Numbered from the stretch's first letter, positions 30,516-40,137 are shown. The stretch is DNA of 43,479 nucleotides from Candidatus Bipolaricaulota bacterium (GCA_938091745.1 CALLJK010000006.1:1-43479); one strand, 5' to 3'. The notes: generated by a model not told the origin, from the sequence alone. Numbers and translations are program-made.

Positions 30516-31626
30516 AGCGCAGCGCCTCCTGCGGGGAGATCTGCGAAGCGCGATAAGCCGGATAGAGTCCACCCAGCAATCCCACCCCCAGCGCGATCAG
30601 CAATGCGTGCACGAAGAGCTCCGGCGCGTAGGCCGGGCTGATCAGCCCGCGCACCTGCGGCAGCAGCGTCACCAAGCGGGCTACGCCCCACCCCATGATC
30701 GTCCCAACAAAAGCTGCTATCATGCCCAGCGAGAGCGCCTCCCCCAAGATCAGCTGCAACACGCGCGTGCGACGCCAGCCTACAGCCCGCAAGATCCCGA
30801 TCTCTCGGGTTCTCTCAAACACGGACATGATCATCGTGTTCATCACGCCGATCCCCCCGATCACCAACGCTAAGAGCGAGATGAGCCAACTCCCGGCACG
30901 TACTAAGCTCAAGCTCTGATAGTTCTTGTTAAATTCTTCAGCCGAGCGCAACGTAATCAGAGAGCCTTGGTACTCGCGCTCCACCTGCGCCATGACCTCC
31001 TCGACTGAAACGCCCTCGTGCACTCGGACGAGAATGACCGTCAGCTCCGAAGGGCGATTTTTTAAGCTTTGCAGCGTTCGCAGAGGGAGCAGCGCTCCGC
31101 CGTCTTCTAAGAGATTGCCCGTCTCGTAGATCCCAACGACGCGAAATCTTTTCAGATCGATCTCGACGGTGTCGCCGGGCTTGACTTGTAACGTATTCGC
31201 GGCGATCTTCCCTAACAGCACTTCGTCGTTGGCGTATTTAGAGAAGGCGCGCCCTTCTAAGAGGGTGACGCCGCCCAGCTCGAACGCTTCAGGTTCGATG
31301 CCGATCGTCAAGAAATACGGATTCCCAGGGAAGCTGGCGAACGTCACGAGCGCGCCCACGGCTTGCTTCACCTCGGGCCAGCGCGCGATCTCATAGAGCC
31401 GCGCTTCAGGGACGGAGCTGAGCACGATCATCGGGGCGTGCGCTTGCCCAATCGAAAAATCTGCTTTGCCCGAGCGCAGCGTCGCTATGAGATTGCGCTC
31501 CATGCCATTGGCGATAGATCCCAACGCGATGATCGTGGCGATCCCCAAGCTGATGCCAGCGATCGCGAGAACGCTGCGAATCTTCTGGCGCCAGAGATTT
31601 TTGAGAATGAGACTTATAAAAGACAT
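30508..31626 (-). CDS. MacB/FtsX-type ABC permease
   Basis: A 372-residue permease of the MacB/LolCE type. An N-terminal membrane segment (LAIAGISLGIATIIALGSIA) is followed by a ~200-residue periplasmic MacB_PCD region (IGIEPEAFELGGVTLLEGRA, DEVLLGKIAA) and a C-terminal FtsX domain with three membrane segments (SWLISLLALVIGGIGVMNTM, RTREIGILRAVGW). Such transporters act by mechanotransmission on periplasmic or outer-membrane substrates. The start at 31626 is 2 nt after the stop of the giant barrel gene, so the two are translationally linked. Confidence 0.93.
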   Translation of the reverse strand: MSFISLILKNLWRQKIRSVLAIAGISLGIATIIALGSIANGMERNLIATLRSGKADFSIGQAHAPMIVLSSVPEARLYEIARWPEVKQAVGALVTFASFPGNPYFLTIGIEPEAFELGGVTLLEGRAFSKYANDEVLLGKIAANTLQVKPGDTVEIDLKRFRVVGIYETGNLLEDGGALLPLRTLQSLKNRPSELTVILVRVHEGVSVEEVMAQVEREYQGSLITLRSAEEFNKNYQSLSLVRAGSWLISLLALVIGGIGVMNTMIMSVFERTREIGILRAVGWRRTRVLQLILGEALSLGMIAAFVGTIMGWGVARLVTLLPQVRGLISPAYAPELFVHALLIALGVGLLGGLYPAYRASQISPQEALRYE

Positions 31627-31628
31627 GG

Positions 31629-34600
31629 TCAGAAGTTCACGTTGAGCTGGACTTGGGCAAAGATCCCCTGGCCAAGCGGCACGGCAATGCTGTGATCCAA
31701 CCGGCCTGAATACCCGAGCGACGCCGAGATCGCGCAATCACTCCCCTCGAGCGCCAGCGCGCAGGACGCTCCAAGCTCATACTCACCTTGGAGAGAAAGC
31801 TCCCAACTCGCAGCAGTGATAGGCTTTTGATCGCGTTTCCCCACGTTGAGCGAGGCACGCGCGTCAACGCTCAGAGAGAGCTCATCGAGGGGATCCCATG
31901 AGGCACGCCCACCAAGCTCAAACGTATGTGTCTGTTCCCGCTCGCTCACCGTCATCTGCCAGAAGAGATCACCGCTGGTCTTCCATAGGCTTTGAGGAGA
32001 CCAATCAACGGAGAGCCGTGCGCGCGGCCGGAGAGTCTGCTTGCTCGGCAGCGTGGGGTGAGTCAATCTATCGAGCGTCAGGCCTAGCTCGACTCGCGAT
32101 TGGAGCTGTGTGCTGAGCGCCCACGCGAGCGAGCCCGTGAATTCGTGCTTAAACGAGTCCCGGAGCGAGCGCATATCGCTCGAAAGCGTATGCCGCGTGA
32201 AGAGCGATCCAGAGAGAGCTTGCCACTGGGCGCTGACACGCCCTTCTGCAGAAAGACTCAGCGTCCCGCTGGGAGTTGTGCCCCCAAGACTGAGAGCGCG
32301 TCGTCCAGAGAGCGCCAGCGTCGGCGAGATTTTAACCCCCAGAAGAGTGAAATCGCTCAATTTCACGGTGAGCGAGGCGTTCTCGTCGAACGAGCCGCGC
32401 CCAGCGCGCAGACGATTCGTTTGCGCATAGCTTGTCGTGAGTTGCCCAAAACCCAGATTATATTGCCAATCACCGCCAAGAGTATAGCTGAGCTCGGAGT
32501 CACTTGGAGTACGTGGCGCTCCCAACGTGACACGGTCCCCAAGATTCAATGAGCCGCGCAGCTTCAAGCTCGGCGTCATCGTGACCCCGACGCTCACCCC
32601 CCAGCGGGAGTCAATGAGCGACCGTCCAGACCGCGCTAACGTCGCTATACCGTCGTATGTCCCGCTCACTGCGAGCTCTTGAACTATAAGCCCTTCTAAT
32701 GACATCTTGTGATCGCCTTTGAGATTGAGCGTGATCTTCGTTGTGTCAAAGCCCATGGCGCGATCGTGTAAGTCACGATCTGTCAGCTCTACAGCAAGGG
32801 CGCTTGTCAGGGCGGGGCCGGTCTCCCAGGGCTTCCAGCTTACGCGCACCGTATCACTGATGACGAAAGTACGCCAGCCTCCAGCAAGGCTCATCACGTG
32901 GTCGCCTGAGAGAGCGAGCGTCGGTGAGACAGGCCACGCGGCGCTGAGCCTCAGTCTCTGGGCTTCTTGACGGCTCTCTTGCCCAATCGCGAGAAACTCC
33001 GGCGTGATCCCCTCAAGGAGCGCCTTCAGCTCAAGAGAGCCCAGCTTATACTGGACAGAAAGCTGAGCAAACCAACCGTGATCGGTATTCTTCCCGGGGG
33101 GAATATCTTCAAAGCGCGCCTCGTCGCGGCCGTTGAGACGCGTCTCACCTTGAGAGCGCACTTGCACAAAGCCCGAAGAATCTATCTCCCATAGAGGCAT
33201 CTCAAACGTCGCTGTCGCTTGCGGGCCGACCCAGAGCTGAGCAGCGCGTGGGTTCTTCTCCAGCGCCGTGATCGAATACCCCTGAATGATGGGGACATCA
33301 GAGCTCAGACGAAAGAGCCCGATCTCCGTGCCGTACCAGAGTTCCGTGTTCTGGACAGCAAGCGCTTGGACTTTGATCTCTTCGACGCGCCAGCCAACCT
33401 CCAAGCCGTCAATAAGCTCGTAGATGCCCTGGTCTGTAGCGACGTACACGGTCGTCCCTGCCGATACGAGATCTCTTATAGCATGGCTGCGCAGTTCACT
33501 GATCTCATAAGAGCGTTCCGTCTCAGGCTCGTAGACGACAAGCCCTTTGTCCGTGCCCAGATAGAGCCGTGTACCATCGCTAGAAATCTTAGCGATAAGA
33601 TCGCTTCGCAACGCGGAGATTGTGCTCTTTTTGAGGGTCTTCCATGCGGTCTTCTCGGTGATCTGCGCGAGAGGGACACGAGCGAGCCCTTCTTTTGTGC
33701 CAACCCACACCGTGCTCCCTTTGTCAATGAAGACATCGTACGTTTCGTTATGGGGCAGCCCGTTCAGACTATAGAAGCGTTTCCAATTGATGGGTTTAGC
33801 CAAGCTCTCAAGCACCGAGCGCCCGGCTTCAAGCTTCACCAGAGAGAGTCCGGAGTCGGTCGCAATGAGAATAGTATTTCTGGAGAGAGCGATGCCACGC
33901 ACACCGCGCCCAGAGAGCCCTTGCGCAGTTGTGAAGTTCTGCCAACGTGCCCCGTCATAGACGAGCAGCCCATTCTGATGCCCCACCAATGTCACGCGGC
34001 GTCCCTCAAAGACAAACCCCACGATGACGTTGACACGATTGCGCTGATGCACTCGTTCATTAGAGTGATACTCTCCCTTGGGCCCACTGAAGGGCACCAT
34101 AGGGAAGATATTCTCGGTGTAGCCAAGCTTGAGGTCAGCCGCGAGATTGCCCAAACTAAGTTGTGCTCCCAGCCCCAAGACCGAGTGGGTGTTGGGCATG
34201 GTGCGCAAGCGCTCGCGGCCTTCTTCTGACGGGGGGGTATCGAACGCACGAAGCGCATCGAGCGAGAGCGTTACAAACGGCCACGGTGTCCACTGATACG
34301 ACAGCCCTGTAAAGACACGTTGATGCTCCGCGAACCCGCCTAGCCCGCCACGCAGCAGCTCGTATTCGATCTTGAGCTCGTCTTTATCGCCCAGTACGTC
34401 ATACGGGGGTAGGAGCAAGAGCGCGCCGGTCTCGTAGTCTATCTGATAGTCTTGATCTCGGCGTAATACTTTATACTCTTGCTCGCCTTCACGCTTTATA
34501 TAGACGCGCTCACTATTCTGTAAGACAGAGAGTCCCAGCACATACAATCCCCCAGGCACTGTGTAGTCAAACGTGATGCGCACGGCGCTCTGAGGGTTTG

Positions 34601-35768
34601 TGAAGAACTCTTCGGGAAAATCAAGAGCGACAATTCCTTGGTCAGGGAAGAGCTCAAACCGAAACTGGGGAAGATCAGGATCGGGTAACGCTATATAAGT
34701 ATCTTGGCGCTTGATCTCGACTTTGAACGTCTCTTCTTTGATCTCTTCAGAGCCCAGATAGAAGAAGCGTCCGCGCTTGGCGCTCTCGAGAGAGAACGTC
34801 TCATCAGGCGTCGTGAGTTTGATCTGCTTACTTAAGCTCTTCAAAAAGCTTTGTTCATAGTCAGTGCCTTCACCCAGAGGGTATTCTTTAGCGTTCTCGT
34901 CAAAGAGATTGTGCTCATCGTTATAGTCTTCGATATAAGTGCGAATGTGATCCCGGAGTAACTCTACGATAGAGCGCTTGAGCACGAGCACAATAGAACC
35001 GTTCTCAATCACGACATCGTAGAGCACTGTGTCGAGCTCCGGCTCCGGATCGTCTTCGATGATCTCGATGAGATAATCGAGCCCGTAATTCGTCAAGAGC
35101 GTGCGCAGTTCCGGGGTCAGCTCAAAGCGTAAAGAGACCGTAGTGAACCCCGGGACATAGCTGCGTAAAGCGAAATATTCAAGTCCTTTGAGGTTTCTTT
35201 GATAGGGAGCTTCTTGCCATGGTTGCTCTGGGTCGTTCAGGGTGAACTCGACCGTCTGTTGACTCGTGTTGCCGCGAAAGACGCGCACTTGGGAGATGCC
35301 CTCGACGCGCGCAAACTTCCCGGAGAGCTTCATCGTGTCTGAGATCTCCCAACTGAAGCGCAGCCCTTTTAAGAGTCTATCCGTGGCGACGAACTCGGAG
35401 CTGCCCGCGCGCATCGAGAAGTCTTCAAACGCTGCCTCGACCCTCTGGGCTTTGTAGCCCAGCTTGAAGCTCTGTAAATTATTAGCTTTGCGATTATCCA
35501 GTTGGGCGCTGACGCGTAAGACCCCAGAGACGGGCCAGTCGACTTGGACCCCGGCATCTAAAGTCAGGGCGATATACTGCTCAAAAAGCAATTGATTGGC
35601 GTAGCCGTGCCGAGAGAGCTCGCGTGAGTCCCCCAAGCCGTACTTGACTGTCCATCCCAGCTCACCAAAATAATTGACCGAGAGCGTCTCTTCTATCTCC
35701 TGCGCTGATGCGAGCGCTGCGAGTTCACAGATTCCAATTAGAAGACAGAGCCAAATTCTTCGTGCCAT
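31629..35768 (-). CDS. Giant outer-membrane barrel protein with internal beta-propeller
   Basis: A 1379-residue protein. A signal peptide (1-22) leads into ~550 residues rich in amphipathic strands, with an insertion around 320-470 containing a YQIDYETGALLLLPPYD motif. Residues ~590-855 form a beta-propeller of the regulator-propeller type with repeated blades (LLVYDGARWQNFTTAQGL, TILIATDSGL, TVWVGTKEGLARV, RLYLGTDKGLVVYE, VYVATDQGIYEL, LWYGTEIGLFRL). About 500 residues of alternating strands follow, ending QVQLNVNF; the terminal Phe fits a BAM-recognised barrel signal. I infer an outer-membrane barrel carrying a propeller. The name of the family is unknown to me. AAAAGGAGGAC precedes the ATG, 15 nt after the PorV-like gene. 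Confidence 0.75.
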   Translation of the reverse strand: MARRIWLCLLIGICELAALASAQEIEETLSVNYFGELGWTVKYGLGDSRELSRHGYANQLLFEQYIALTLDAGVQVDWPVSGVLRVSAQLDNRKANNLQSFKLGYKAQRVEAAFEDFSMRAGSSEFVATDRLLKGLRFSWEISDTMKLSGKFARVEGISQVRVFRGNTSQQTVEFTLNDPEQPWQEAPYQRNLKGLEYFALRSYVPGFTTVSLRFELTPELRTLLTNYGLDYLIEIIEDDPEPELDTVLYDVVIENGSIVLVLKRSIVELLRDHIRTYIEDYNDEHNLFDENAKEYPLGEGTDYEQSFLKSLSKQIKLTTPDETFSLESAKRGRFFYLGSEEIKEETFKVEIKRQDTYIALPDPDLPQFRFELFPDQGIVALDFPEEFFTNPQSAVRITFDYTVPGGLYVLGLSVLQNSERVYIKREGEQEYKVLRRDQDYQIDYETGALLLLPPYDVLGDKDELKIEYELLRGGLGGFAEHQRVFTGLSYQWTPWPFVTLSLDALRAFDTPPSEEGRERLRTMPNTHSVLGLGAQLSLGNLAADLKLGYTENIFPMVPFSGPKGEYHSNERVHQRNRVNVIVGFVFEGRRVTLVGHQNGLLVYDGARWQNFTTAQGLSGRGVRGIALSRNTILIATDSGLSLVKLEAGRSVLESLAKPINWKRFYSLNGLPHNETYDVFIDKGSTVWVGTKEGLARVPLAQITEKTAWKTLKKSTISALRSDLIAKISSDGTRLYLGTDKGLVVYEPETERSYEISELRSHAIRDLVSAGTTVYVATDQGIYELIDGLEVGWRVEEIKVQALAVQNTELWYGTEIGLFRLSSDVPIIQGYSITALEKNPRAAQLWVGPQATATFEMPLWEIDSSGFVQVRSQGETRLNGRDEARFEDIPPGKNTDHGWFAQLSVQYKLGSLELKALLEGITPEFLAIGQESRQEAQRLRLSAAWPVSPTLALSGDHVMSLAGGWRTFVISDTVRVSWKPWETGPALTSALAVELTDRDLHDRAMGFDTTKITLNLKGDHKMSLEGLIVQELAVSGTYDGIATLARSGRSLIDSRWGVSVGVTMTPSLKLRGSLNLGDRVTLGAPRTPSDSELSYTLGGDWQYNLGFGQLTTSYAQTNRLRAGRGSFDENASLTVKLSDFTLLGVKISPTLALSGRRALSLGGTTPSGTLSLSAEGRVSAQWQALSGSLFTRHTLSSDMRSLRDSFKHEFTGSLAWALSTQLQSRVELGLTLDRLTHPTLPSKQTLRPRARLSVDWSPQSLWKTSGDLFWQMTVSEREQTHTFELGGRASWDPLDELSLSVDARASLNVGKRDQKPITAASWELSLQGEYELGASCALALEGSDCAISASLGYSGRLDHSIAVPLGQGIFAQVQLNVNF

Positions 35769-35783
35769 ACGTCCTCCTTTTCT

Positions 35784-36584
35784 TCAGAACAGATACGCAA
35801 TAGTTACAAGTGTAGAGGCTGGCAGCTGAGGATGCATCCGGTAGGCCCAATCGAGCCGGAGGCTGTTCCATTGCACCCCCGCCCCAGTGCTCACGGCAAC
35901 ACTATCATAACCAAGGCGGAGCCCCACACCATTGAGAGAAGCCTCGAGCCCGAGATGAAGCTCTGGACGACTGAACATATCTCGTGCTTCGAGCGCAATG
36001 GTGAGCGCCATGTGCGGATTAAACCGCGCGACAAAAGCCGCGCCCAGCCTCAACGATAGTTCTGTGCTCCCCAAGAGATTTTCAGCGACTAGGCCCACTC
36101 GCACGAACCCTAGCCGAGCGAGCGCGCCCGCGTCGACGCCCCAGTGGGTCTCATGGCCATCGCTCGAGAGCTTTCCCCGCACCCCAACAGAAAAATTTTC
36201 TATCCCGAACCCAACACCAACCAAGCCTGCTTGGCTCGCGTAATGAGTTAGCTCGCCCGAAGGATTGCCAAACTCGTTAGTGCTCTCAATGGGCCCAGTA
36301 TCAATCTGAATGAGCTGGACCCCCCAGTTGTGTATCGTCCCAGTGAGTGCAACGTGATGGACGACTTCAAACGCACGGTGATAGAACGCTGCGAGCCTTC
36401 CTTTGTTGAGCAGGGCAAGCCCTGCGGGATTATAAAAGAGAGCGCCCTCGTCGTCAGCAATGGCAGAGAATGCGCCTCCCAGAGCCACGGCGCGCGCGCT
36501 CGTCCCTAGCTCCCAAATCATAGGCACAGCGCTCCCAGGCACGGCAATTAAGACGATTCCCAAAACAGCTCCAAAGATTCTCAT
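35784..36584 (-). CDS. PorV/PorQ-like outer-membrane barrel protein
   Basis: A 266-residue exported protein. A signal peptide (1-19) is followed by the PorV/UPF0164 hallmark LGTSARAVALGGAFSAIADD and EGALFYNPAGLALL, then repeated amphipathic strands and a terminal YLF. In Bacteroidota PorV shuttles type IX secretion cargo. Here it lies between a subtilase with a sorting-like C-terminal domain and a giant barrel. It overlaps the subtilase stop by 4 nt. Confidence 0.85.
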   Translation of the reverse strand: MRIFGAVLGIVLIAVPGSAVPMIWELGTSARAVALGGAFSAIADDEGALFYNPAGLALLNKGRLAAFYHRAFEVVHHVALTGTIHNWGVQLIQIDTGPIESTNEFGNPSGELTHYASQAGLVGVGFGIENFSVGVRGKLSSDGHETHWGVDAGALARLGFVRVGLVAENLLGSTELSLRLGAAFVARFNPHMALTIALEARDMFSRPELHLGLEASLNGVGLRLGYDSVAVSTGAGVQWNSLRLDWAYRMHPQLPASTLVTIAYLF

Positions 36585-38869
36585 GGCTTACGCACAACCA
36601 AGGGATAGGGGGTACTCGGACGGCCATCGGCTGCCACCAAAACGAGATAGAGCCCTGGGGGCAGGGGTCTATTCTGTGAGTCATGTAGTGTCCATTGGAA
36701 GCGTTGCCCCTCAGGGGGAAGCTCGCGCCTGTAGACGAGTCTCCCTGCTAGGTCGAAGACCATGAGCTCGACGGCGCGTGGGGTGCCCAGTGTCGAATAG
36801 AAGAGCGTCACGGAGCGCTCTGCTGGGTTAGGGCCGACTTTCAGGGCAGGGCGGCCCGCGCTGAGCTGTTCTTGGAGCCCTAACGTCTCAAAGCCGCGGG
36901 CTATCTGGAGCTTGCCTGCACCCCAGGCTCTTGGATCGGTCGTGAATCCGTCTTGCAGCGCTGTTCCCTTGAGCTGAGTAAGAATCTCTTCAGCGCGAAG
37001 ATGGGGCTGGGCTTGCAAGAGCAACGCAATCGCCCCAGCGACATGCGGCGCAGCCATCGATGTCCCTTGCATAGCCGCGTACTCTCTCCCAGGCAGCACG
37101 AGCTTCTCGCTGCGCGAGACTTCAGAGTCTTTCGCTAATGCCGAGACGATAGCTGTTCCGGGCGCAGTCAAGTCGGGCTTGAGACGGCCATCGCGAGTCG
37201 GCCCGCGCGCAGAGAAACGAGCGAGCTCTCCCTCGCCCTGAGCGTCCGTAAATCTATGCGGCTGGCCGTCGATCCCCGGCCAAAAGACCTTCGTTGTGTA
37301 CGCTCCAACAGCGATGATCTTCTTGGCTGTAGCTGGCTCAGTCACCGTCGAGAGAGAGTCGCCTTGGGGAAAGTAGCCCATCGTAGCCAGCCCGGGCCAG
37401 GCGTCGAATCTTCCCCCTGTTCCCCCTTGGTCCGTAAGCGTAATATACCATGAGGAGCCAGGCTGCACTCGTTCTAACGAGATCGCAATCGAGCGGTCTT
37501 TATTGCGTGGGTCGATCCCACCCCCAGCGTTATCAATATCAACGGAGCCATCGGGAGTGTTGGCAAACTCCCCCTGACCACGAACAGCTAAGACCGTCCG
37601 CGGCGGACCATTGATCCCCGGTGACGTCACCGAGACCGTAAAATTCGCTGATCCCGTATACCAAATATTCACATACGCGGTCTCTTCGTTGGGGATGAAC
37701 GCGAACGTAAACGCTTCCCGCGGGCGCAGCTGCCCTCCAAGATGGATCTTCTGATCGCCCTCGTTGCCCGCTGACGCAACAATAGCTCGGCTGGGACGCT
37801 CCAAGAACGCTTCCAGGCTCTGCTCGAAGAGACTCGTGCCGTCATGCGGCCCAAAGTGGCCTCCAAGACTTAAGTTCACAACGGCGGGCTTGCCGAGCCA
37901 TTCGGCTTTCTCAAAGATATACCGCACACCTTCGACAATATCTGTGCTGAAATAGCTGGTCTTCACAAAGATGATCTCTGCGTTGGGGGCCATGCCCACA
38001 AACGTCCCTCCGGAAGCAGAGCCATCCCCAACGGCGATCCCAGTCACGTGGGTGCCATGCCCAGACTCATCACGCTCGTTGACTATCTGAGAACCCGTAC
38101 GCAAGGCTCTCTCGATCTCCTCACGGGTGTACTCAGTTCCGAAGGGGACCATGCGTGGAGTCCCGAAAAACCCCGTCTCCGTTTGATCCCACAGCCACAG
38201 AATCCGAGAAGACTCTTCAAAGCCGTTGCCATCGCGATCGACACGAAAGTCTCGATGAGTCCAATCGATCCCTGTATCGACGAAGCCTACGACCACCCCT
38301 TGGCCAGTGGCGCGGGGATCCGTCTCGTGCAAGAAGCGCCCGCCTACAGCAGGGATGCTCCTATCAATATGAGGCTCCAGACGATAATCAGCTTCGATGA
38401 AGACGACTTCAGGAAGCTGGGCGAGCGCTCGCAGCTCAGCACAAGTAACGCGAGCGCTGAAGAGATTTGGAGCTAGAGGGGTCATACCGATTTGTAACGC
38501 GGGCTGAGCACTATCTTTCAGTTTTATGAGCACCCCTATGCGCTCACCTCGCTCTTCAGATCTTGCTGCCAAGGGCACATGAGACGAAGGGCTGTAGACG
38601 GCAATCATGGGAGCAAAGCGCGCTAAATCGAGCTGGGGATAACGCTGAGCGCGGTGTGTGAGGAGTCGCAAGAACGGGTCGAGCTTGGTATATGGCTCTC
38701 CAGAGAAACTCCCCTCTCGAAAGAGAGGAGCAGTGGGATCCGGAGGAGACAGCGAGGACGGCGTGGCGCTCACAAGCACCAGAACCGTGACAAATACGCT
38801 CCATAAGAGCGCCCAACTGTCTGATCGTAGGACTCTTCTCTCTCTCAAATTCACTCTTTCAGGATTCAA
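36581..38869 (-). CDS. Secreted subtilisin-like protease with C-terminal sorting-like domain
   Basis: A 762-residue S8 peptidase. A signal sequence (~17-40) is followed by an inhibitor_I9-like propeptide region (~105-165). The catalytic triad is D198 (VVVGFVDTGIDWTHRD), H271 (ESGHGTHVTGIAVG) and S604 (GTSMAAPHVAGA), with the oxyanion Asn in ASAGNEGDQ. A ~180-residue insertion separates Asn from Ser. Residues ~675-762 form a FlgD/type-A-sorting-like domain: VGPNPAERSVTLFY, LMVFDLAGRLVYRRELPPEG, PLPPGLYLVLV and a basic RKP end. The promoter predicts initiation at a TTG (38869) with a ~7 nt leader; a GTG at 38854 is an alternative. It is the first gene of the operon and is probably its secreted cargo. 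Confidence 0.92.
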   Translation of the reverse strand: MNPERVNLRERRVLRSDSWALLWSVFVTVLVLVSATPSSLSPPDPTAPLFREGSFSGEPYTKLDPFLRLLTHRAQRYPQLDLARFAPMIAVYSPSSHVPLAARSEERGERIGVLIKLKDSAQPALQIGMTPLAPNLFSARVTCAELRALAQLPEVVFIEADYRLEPHIDRSIPAVGGRFLHETDPRATGQGVVVGFVDTGIDWTHRDFRVDRDGNGFEESSRILWLWDQTETGFFGTPRMVPFGTEYTREEIERALRTGSQIVNERDESGHGTHVTGIAVGDGSASGGTFVGMAPNAEIIFVKTSYFSTDIVEGVRYIFEKAEWLGKPAVVNLSLGGHFGPHDGTSLFEQSLEAFLERPSRAIVASAGNEGDQKIHLGGQLRPREAFTFAFIPNEETAYVNIWYTGSANFTVSVTSPGINGPPRTVLAVRGQGEFANTPDGSVDIDNAGGGIDPRNKDRSIAISLERVQPGSSWYITLTDQGGTGGRFDAWPGLATMGYFPQGDSLSTVTEPATAKKIIAVGAYTTKVFWPGIDGQPHRFTDAQGEGELARFSARGPTRDGRLKPDLTAPGTAIVSALAKDSEVSRSEKLVLPGREYAAMQGTSMAAPHVAGAIALLLQAQPHLRAEEILTQLKGTALQDGFTTDPRAWGAGKLQIARGFETLGLQEQLSAGRPALKVGPNPAERSVTLFYSTLGTPRAVELMVFDLAGRLVYRRELPPEGQRFQWTLHDSQNRPLPPGLYLVLVAADGRPSTPYPLVVRKP

Positions 38870-38882
38870 ACTGGGGTGTTTG

Positions 38883-38935
38883 ATTATAGCAGTTTCGTGT
38901 TCACAGTTGCAAGTCTCCAGTTCGATACGTATACT
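38883..38935. promoter_or_regulatory. Divergent promoters sharing one palindromic -35
   Basis: TTGCAA (38907-38912) is its own reverse complement. On the minus strand it is followed after 18 nt by TATAAT (38883-38888) for the protease operon. On the plus strand it is followed after 17 nt by TATACT (38930-38935) for the gene at 38964. Only one polymerase can bind at a time. Confidence 0.75.
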
Positions 38936-38963
38936 AAGGGCTCAGCAAACAGAAGGAGGAAAC

Positions 38964-39482
38964 ATGAAACAGTATGCATGTGTTGTGATTGCGGTCTTTT
39001 TTATACTCTGGGGTTTTACGACACAAGCGCAGCCGGAACCGACAGGAAATTTTAGCCAATTAGTCCTGGGCGGCTCGCTGGGCGCACTTGTCGGCGGCGT
39101 CGGCGGCGGCTTGGCTGCTTATGGCCTCTGTCGAGTGACGACAGACCCAGGGCCGTGGGCAGACTTGGCGTGCTTAGCTGGGGCGATGCTCTTCGGCTAC
39201 GTACCTGGTGTGCCCATCGGAGCAACGGTAGGCGTGAGCATCGCGGGGAATTCTCAGAAAATTCAAGGGAACATCTGGACAGCGTTGCTTGGAGCGAGCT
39301 TGGGCGGGGCCGCGGCATTCTTCGCTTCAGATTGGGCGCTTCGCTCGCTAGGGGATACTCCCAACGCCCAGGCGATCAGAGATCTTCTCGCCCCCATCGT
39401 GCTCTTTGGGGTGATTCCCGTCTCGGCGGGGGCGGGCGCAGCCTGGGGCTACACGCTCATGGGACGCTCACGCACAGAGTGA
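38964..39482 (+). CDS. Exported glycine-rich membrane protein, unknown function
   Basis: A 172-residue protein. A signal peptide (MKQYACVVIAVFFILWGF, ending near AQA) is followed by three or more hydrophobic, Gly/Ala-rich segments (LVLGGSLGALVGGVGGGLAA, MLFGYVPGVPIGATVGVSIA, ALLGASLGGAAAFFASDWAL, LFGVIPVSAGAGAAWGYTLM). The small-residue packing resembles glycine-zipper envelope proteins. AGAAGGAGG precedes the ATG; the longer frame from 38658 is rejected. It is divergent from the protease operon through a shared -35 and may belong to the same regulon. Its end overlaps the convergent gene by 26 bp. Confidence 0.75.
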   Translation: MKQYACVVIAVFFILWGFTTQAQPEPTGNFSQLVLGGSLGALVGGVGGGLAAYGLCRVTTDPGPWADLACLAGAMLFGYVPGVPIGATVGVSIAGNSQKIQGNIWTALLGASLGGAAAFFASDWALRSLGDTPNAQAIRDLLAPIVLFGVIPVSAGAGAAWGYTLMGRSRTE

Positions 39483-40038
39483 GCTGGCGTGCCAAAAACG
39501 GGTCATAGTGAAGTTTCACGTCACGGGCTTGAGCGCTGATCTCGAAGGCGATCTGCCCGCTGACGCCCTCGCCGCGGAAAGGGCTCACCGACAGCAACGG
39601 GCGCGCGAGCGCCCCAGTCGCGACGCTTCGGGTGCGTTCAGTGCCGTCAGGCTCTTCCAGCCAGAGCACAGCTGAACTTGCGAGCTGAAAGTCCGTGATC
39701 GCTTCTATCATCACTTCAATGATCACGAAGCGCCGGCCTGGGGAGGGCGTCCAAAACCCAAGCTGTTTGGCCGTGCTCACAGAACGCACACTCAGCCGCA
39801 GCATACCGTTGTCGGTGCGATCGTGCGGGCACGGCTCGGCTTGCTTCTGAGCCCCTGGAGGTGCGGCATGGGCTACAAGCGCTGGCGCTGATGGTACGCT
39901 GCTCGTGTTGGGCGGTGAAGGAATTTGACTTATTAACTCTGTCGATTCTGGTCGCCGATAGTGCCCGATATACCAAAAGAGCCCAAGTACACCGATGATA
40001 CACAATAGAGCTATGACTACTCGAGTGCGCACATGCAT
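39457..40038 (-). CDS. Membrane-anchored protein with DUF4352-like domain
   Basis: A 193-residue protein. An N-terminal anchor (VVIALLCIIGVLGLFWYIGH) is followed by a Pro/Ser/Ala-rich linker (~30-70) and a C-terminal beta-sandwich segment (LRLSVRSVSTAKQLGF, GRRFVIIEVMIEA, SAVLWLEEPDG, GQIAFEISAQARDVKLHY) with the DUF4352 or TelA-like immunoglobulin pattern. The function is unknown. A GTG at 40041 is an alternative start. I see no clear promoter. Confidence 0.7.
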   Translation of the reverse strand: MHVRTRVVIALLCIIGVLGLFWYIGHYRRPESTELISQIPSPPNTSSVPSAPALVAHAAPPGAQKQAEPCPHDRTDNGMLRLSVRSVSTAKQLGFWTPSPGRRFVIIEVMIEAITDFQLASSAVLWLEEPDGTERTRSVATGALARPLLSVSPFRGEGVSGQIAFEISAQARDVKLHYDPFLARQLTLCVSVP

Positions 40039-40125
40039 CACCCAAGCAGAGAGTAACGTCTATTACGTTGGAGAGCAGGGCTCTCTGTCCCATACGCAAG
40101 GGGAGTTGGCGACATCTCCGTATGA

Positions 40126-40131
40126 TATAAT
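40126..40131 (+). promoter_or_regulatory. Extended -10 of the DUF2905 gene
   Basis: TGATATAAT (TGn plus TATAAT, 40123-40131) is an extended -10; no good -35 is found at 16-18 nt. The ATG is at 40138, 6 nt later, predicting a leaderless mRNA. Confidence 0.65.
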
Positions 40132-40137
40132 TACAGT

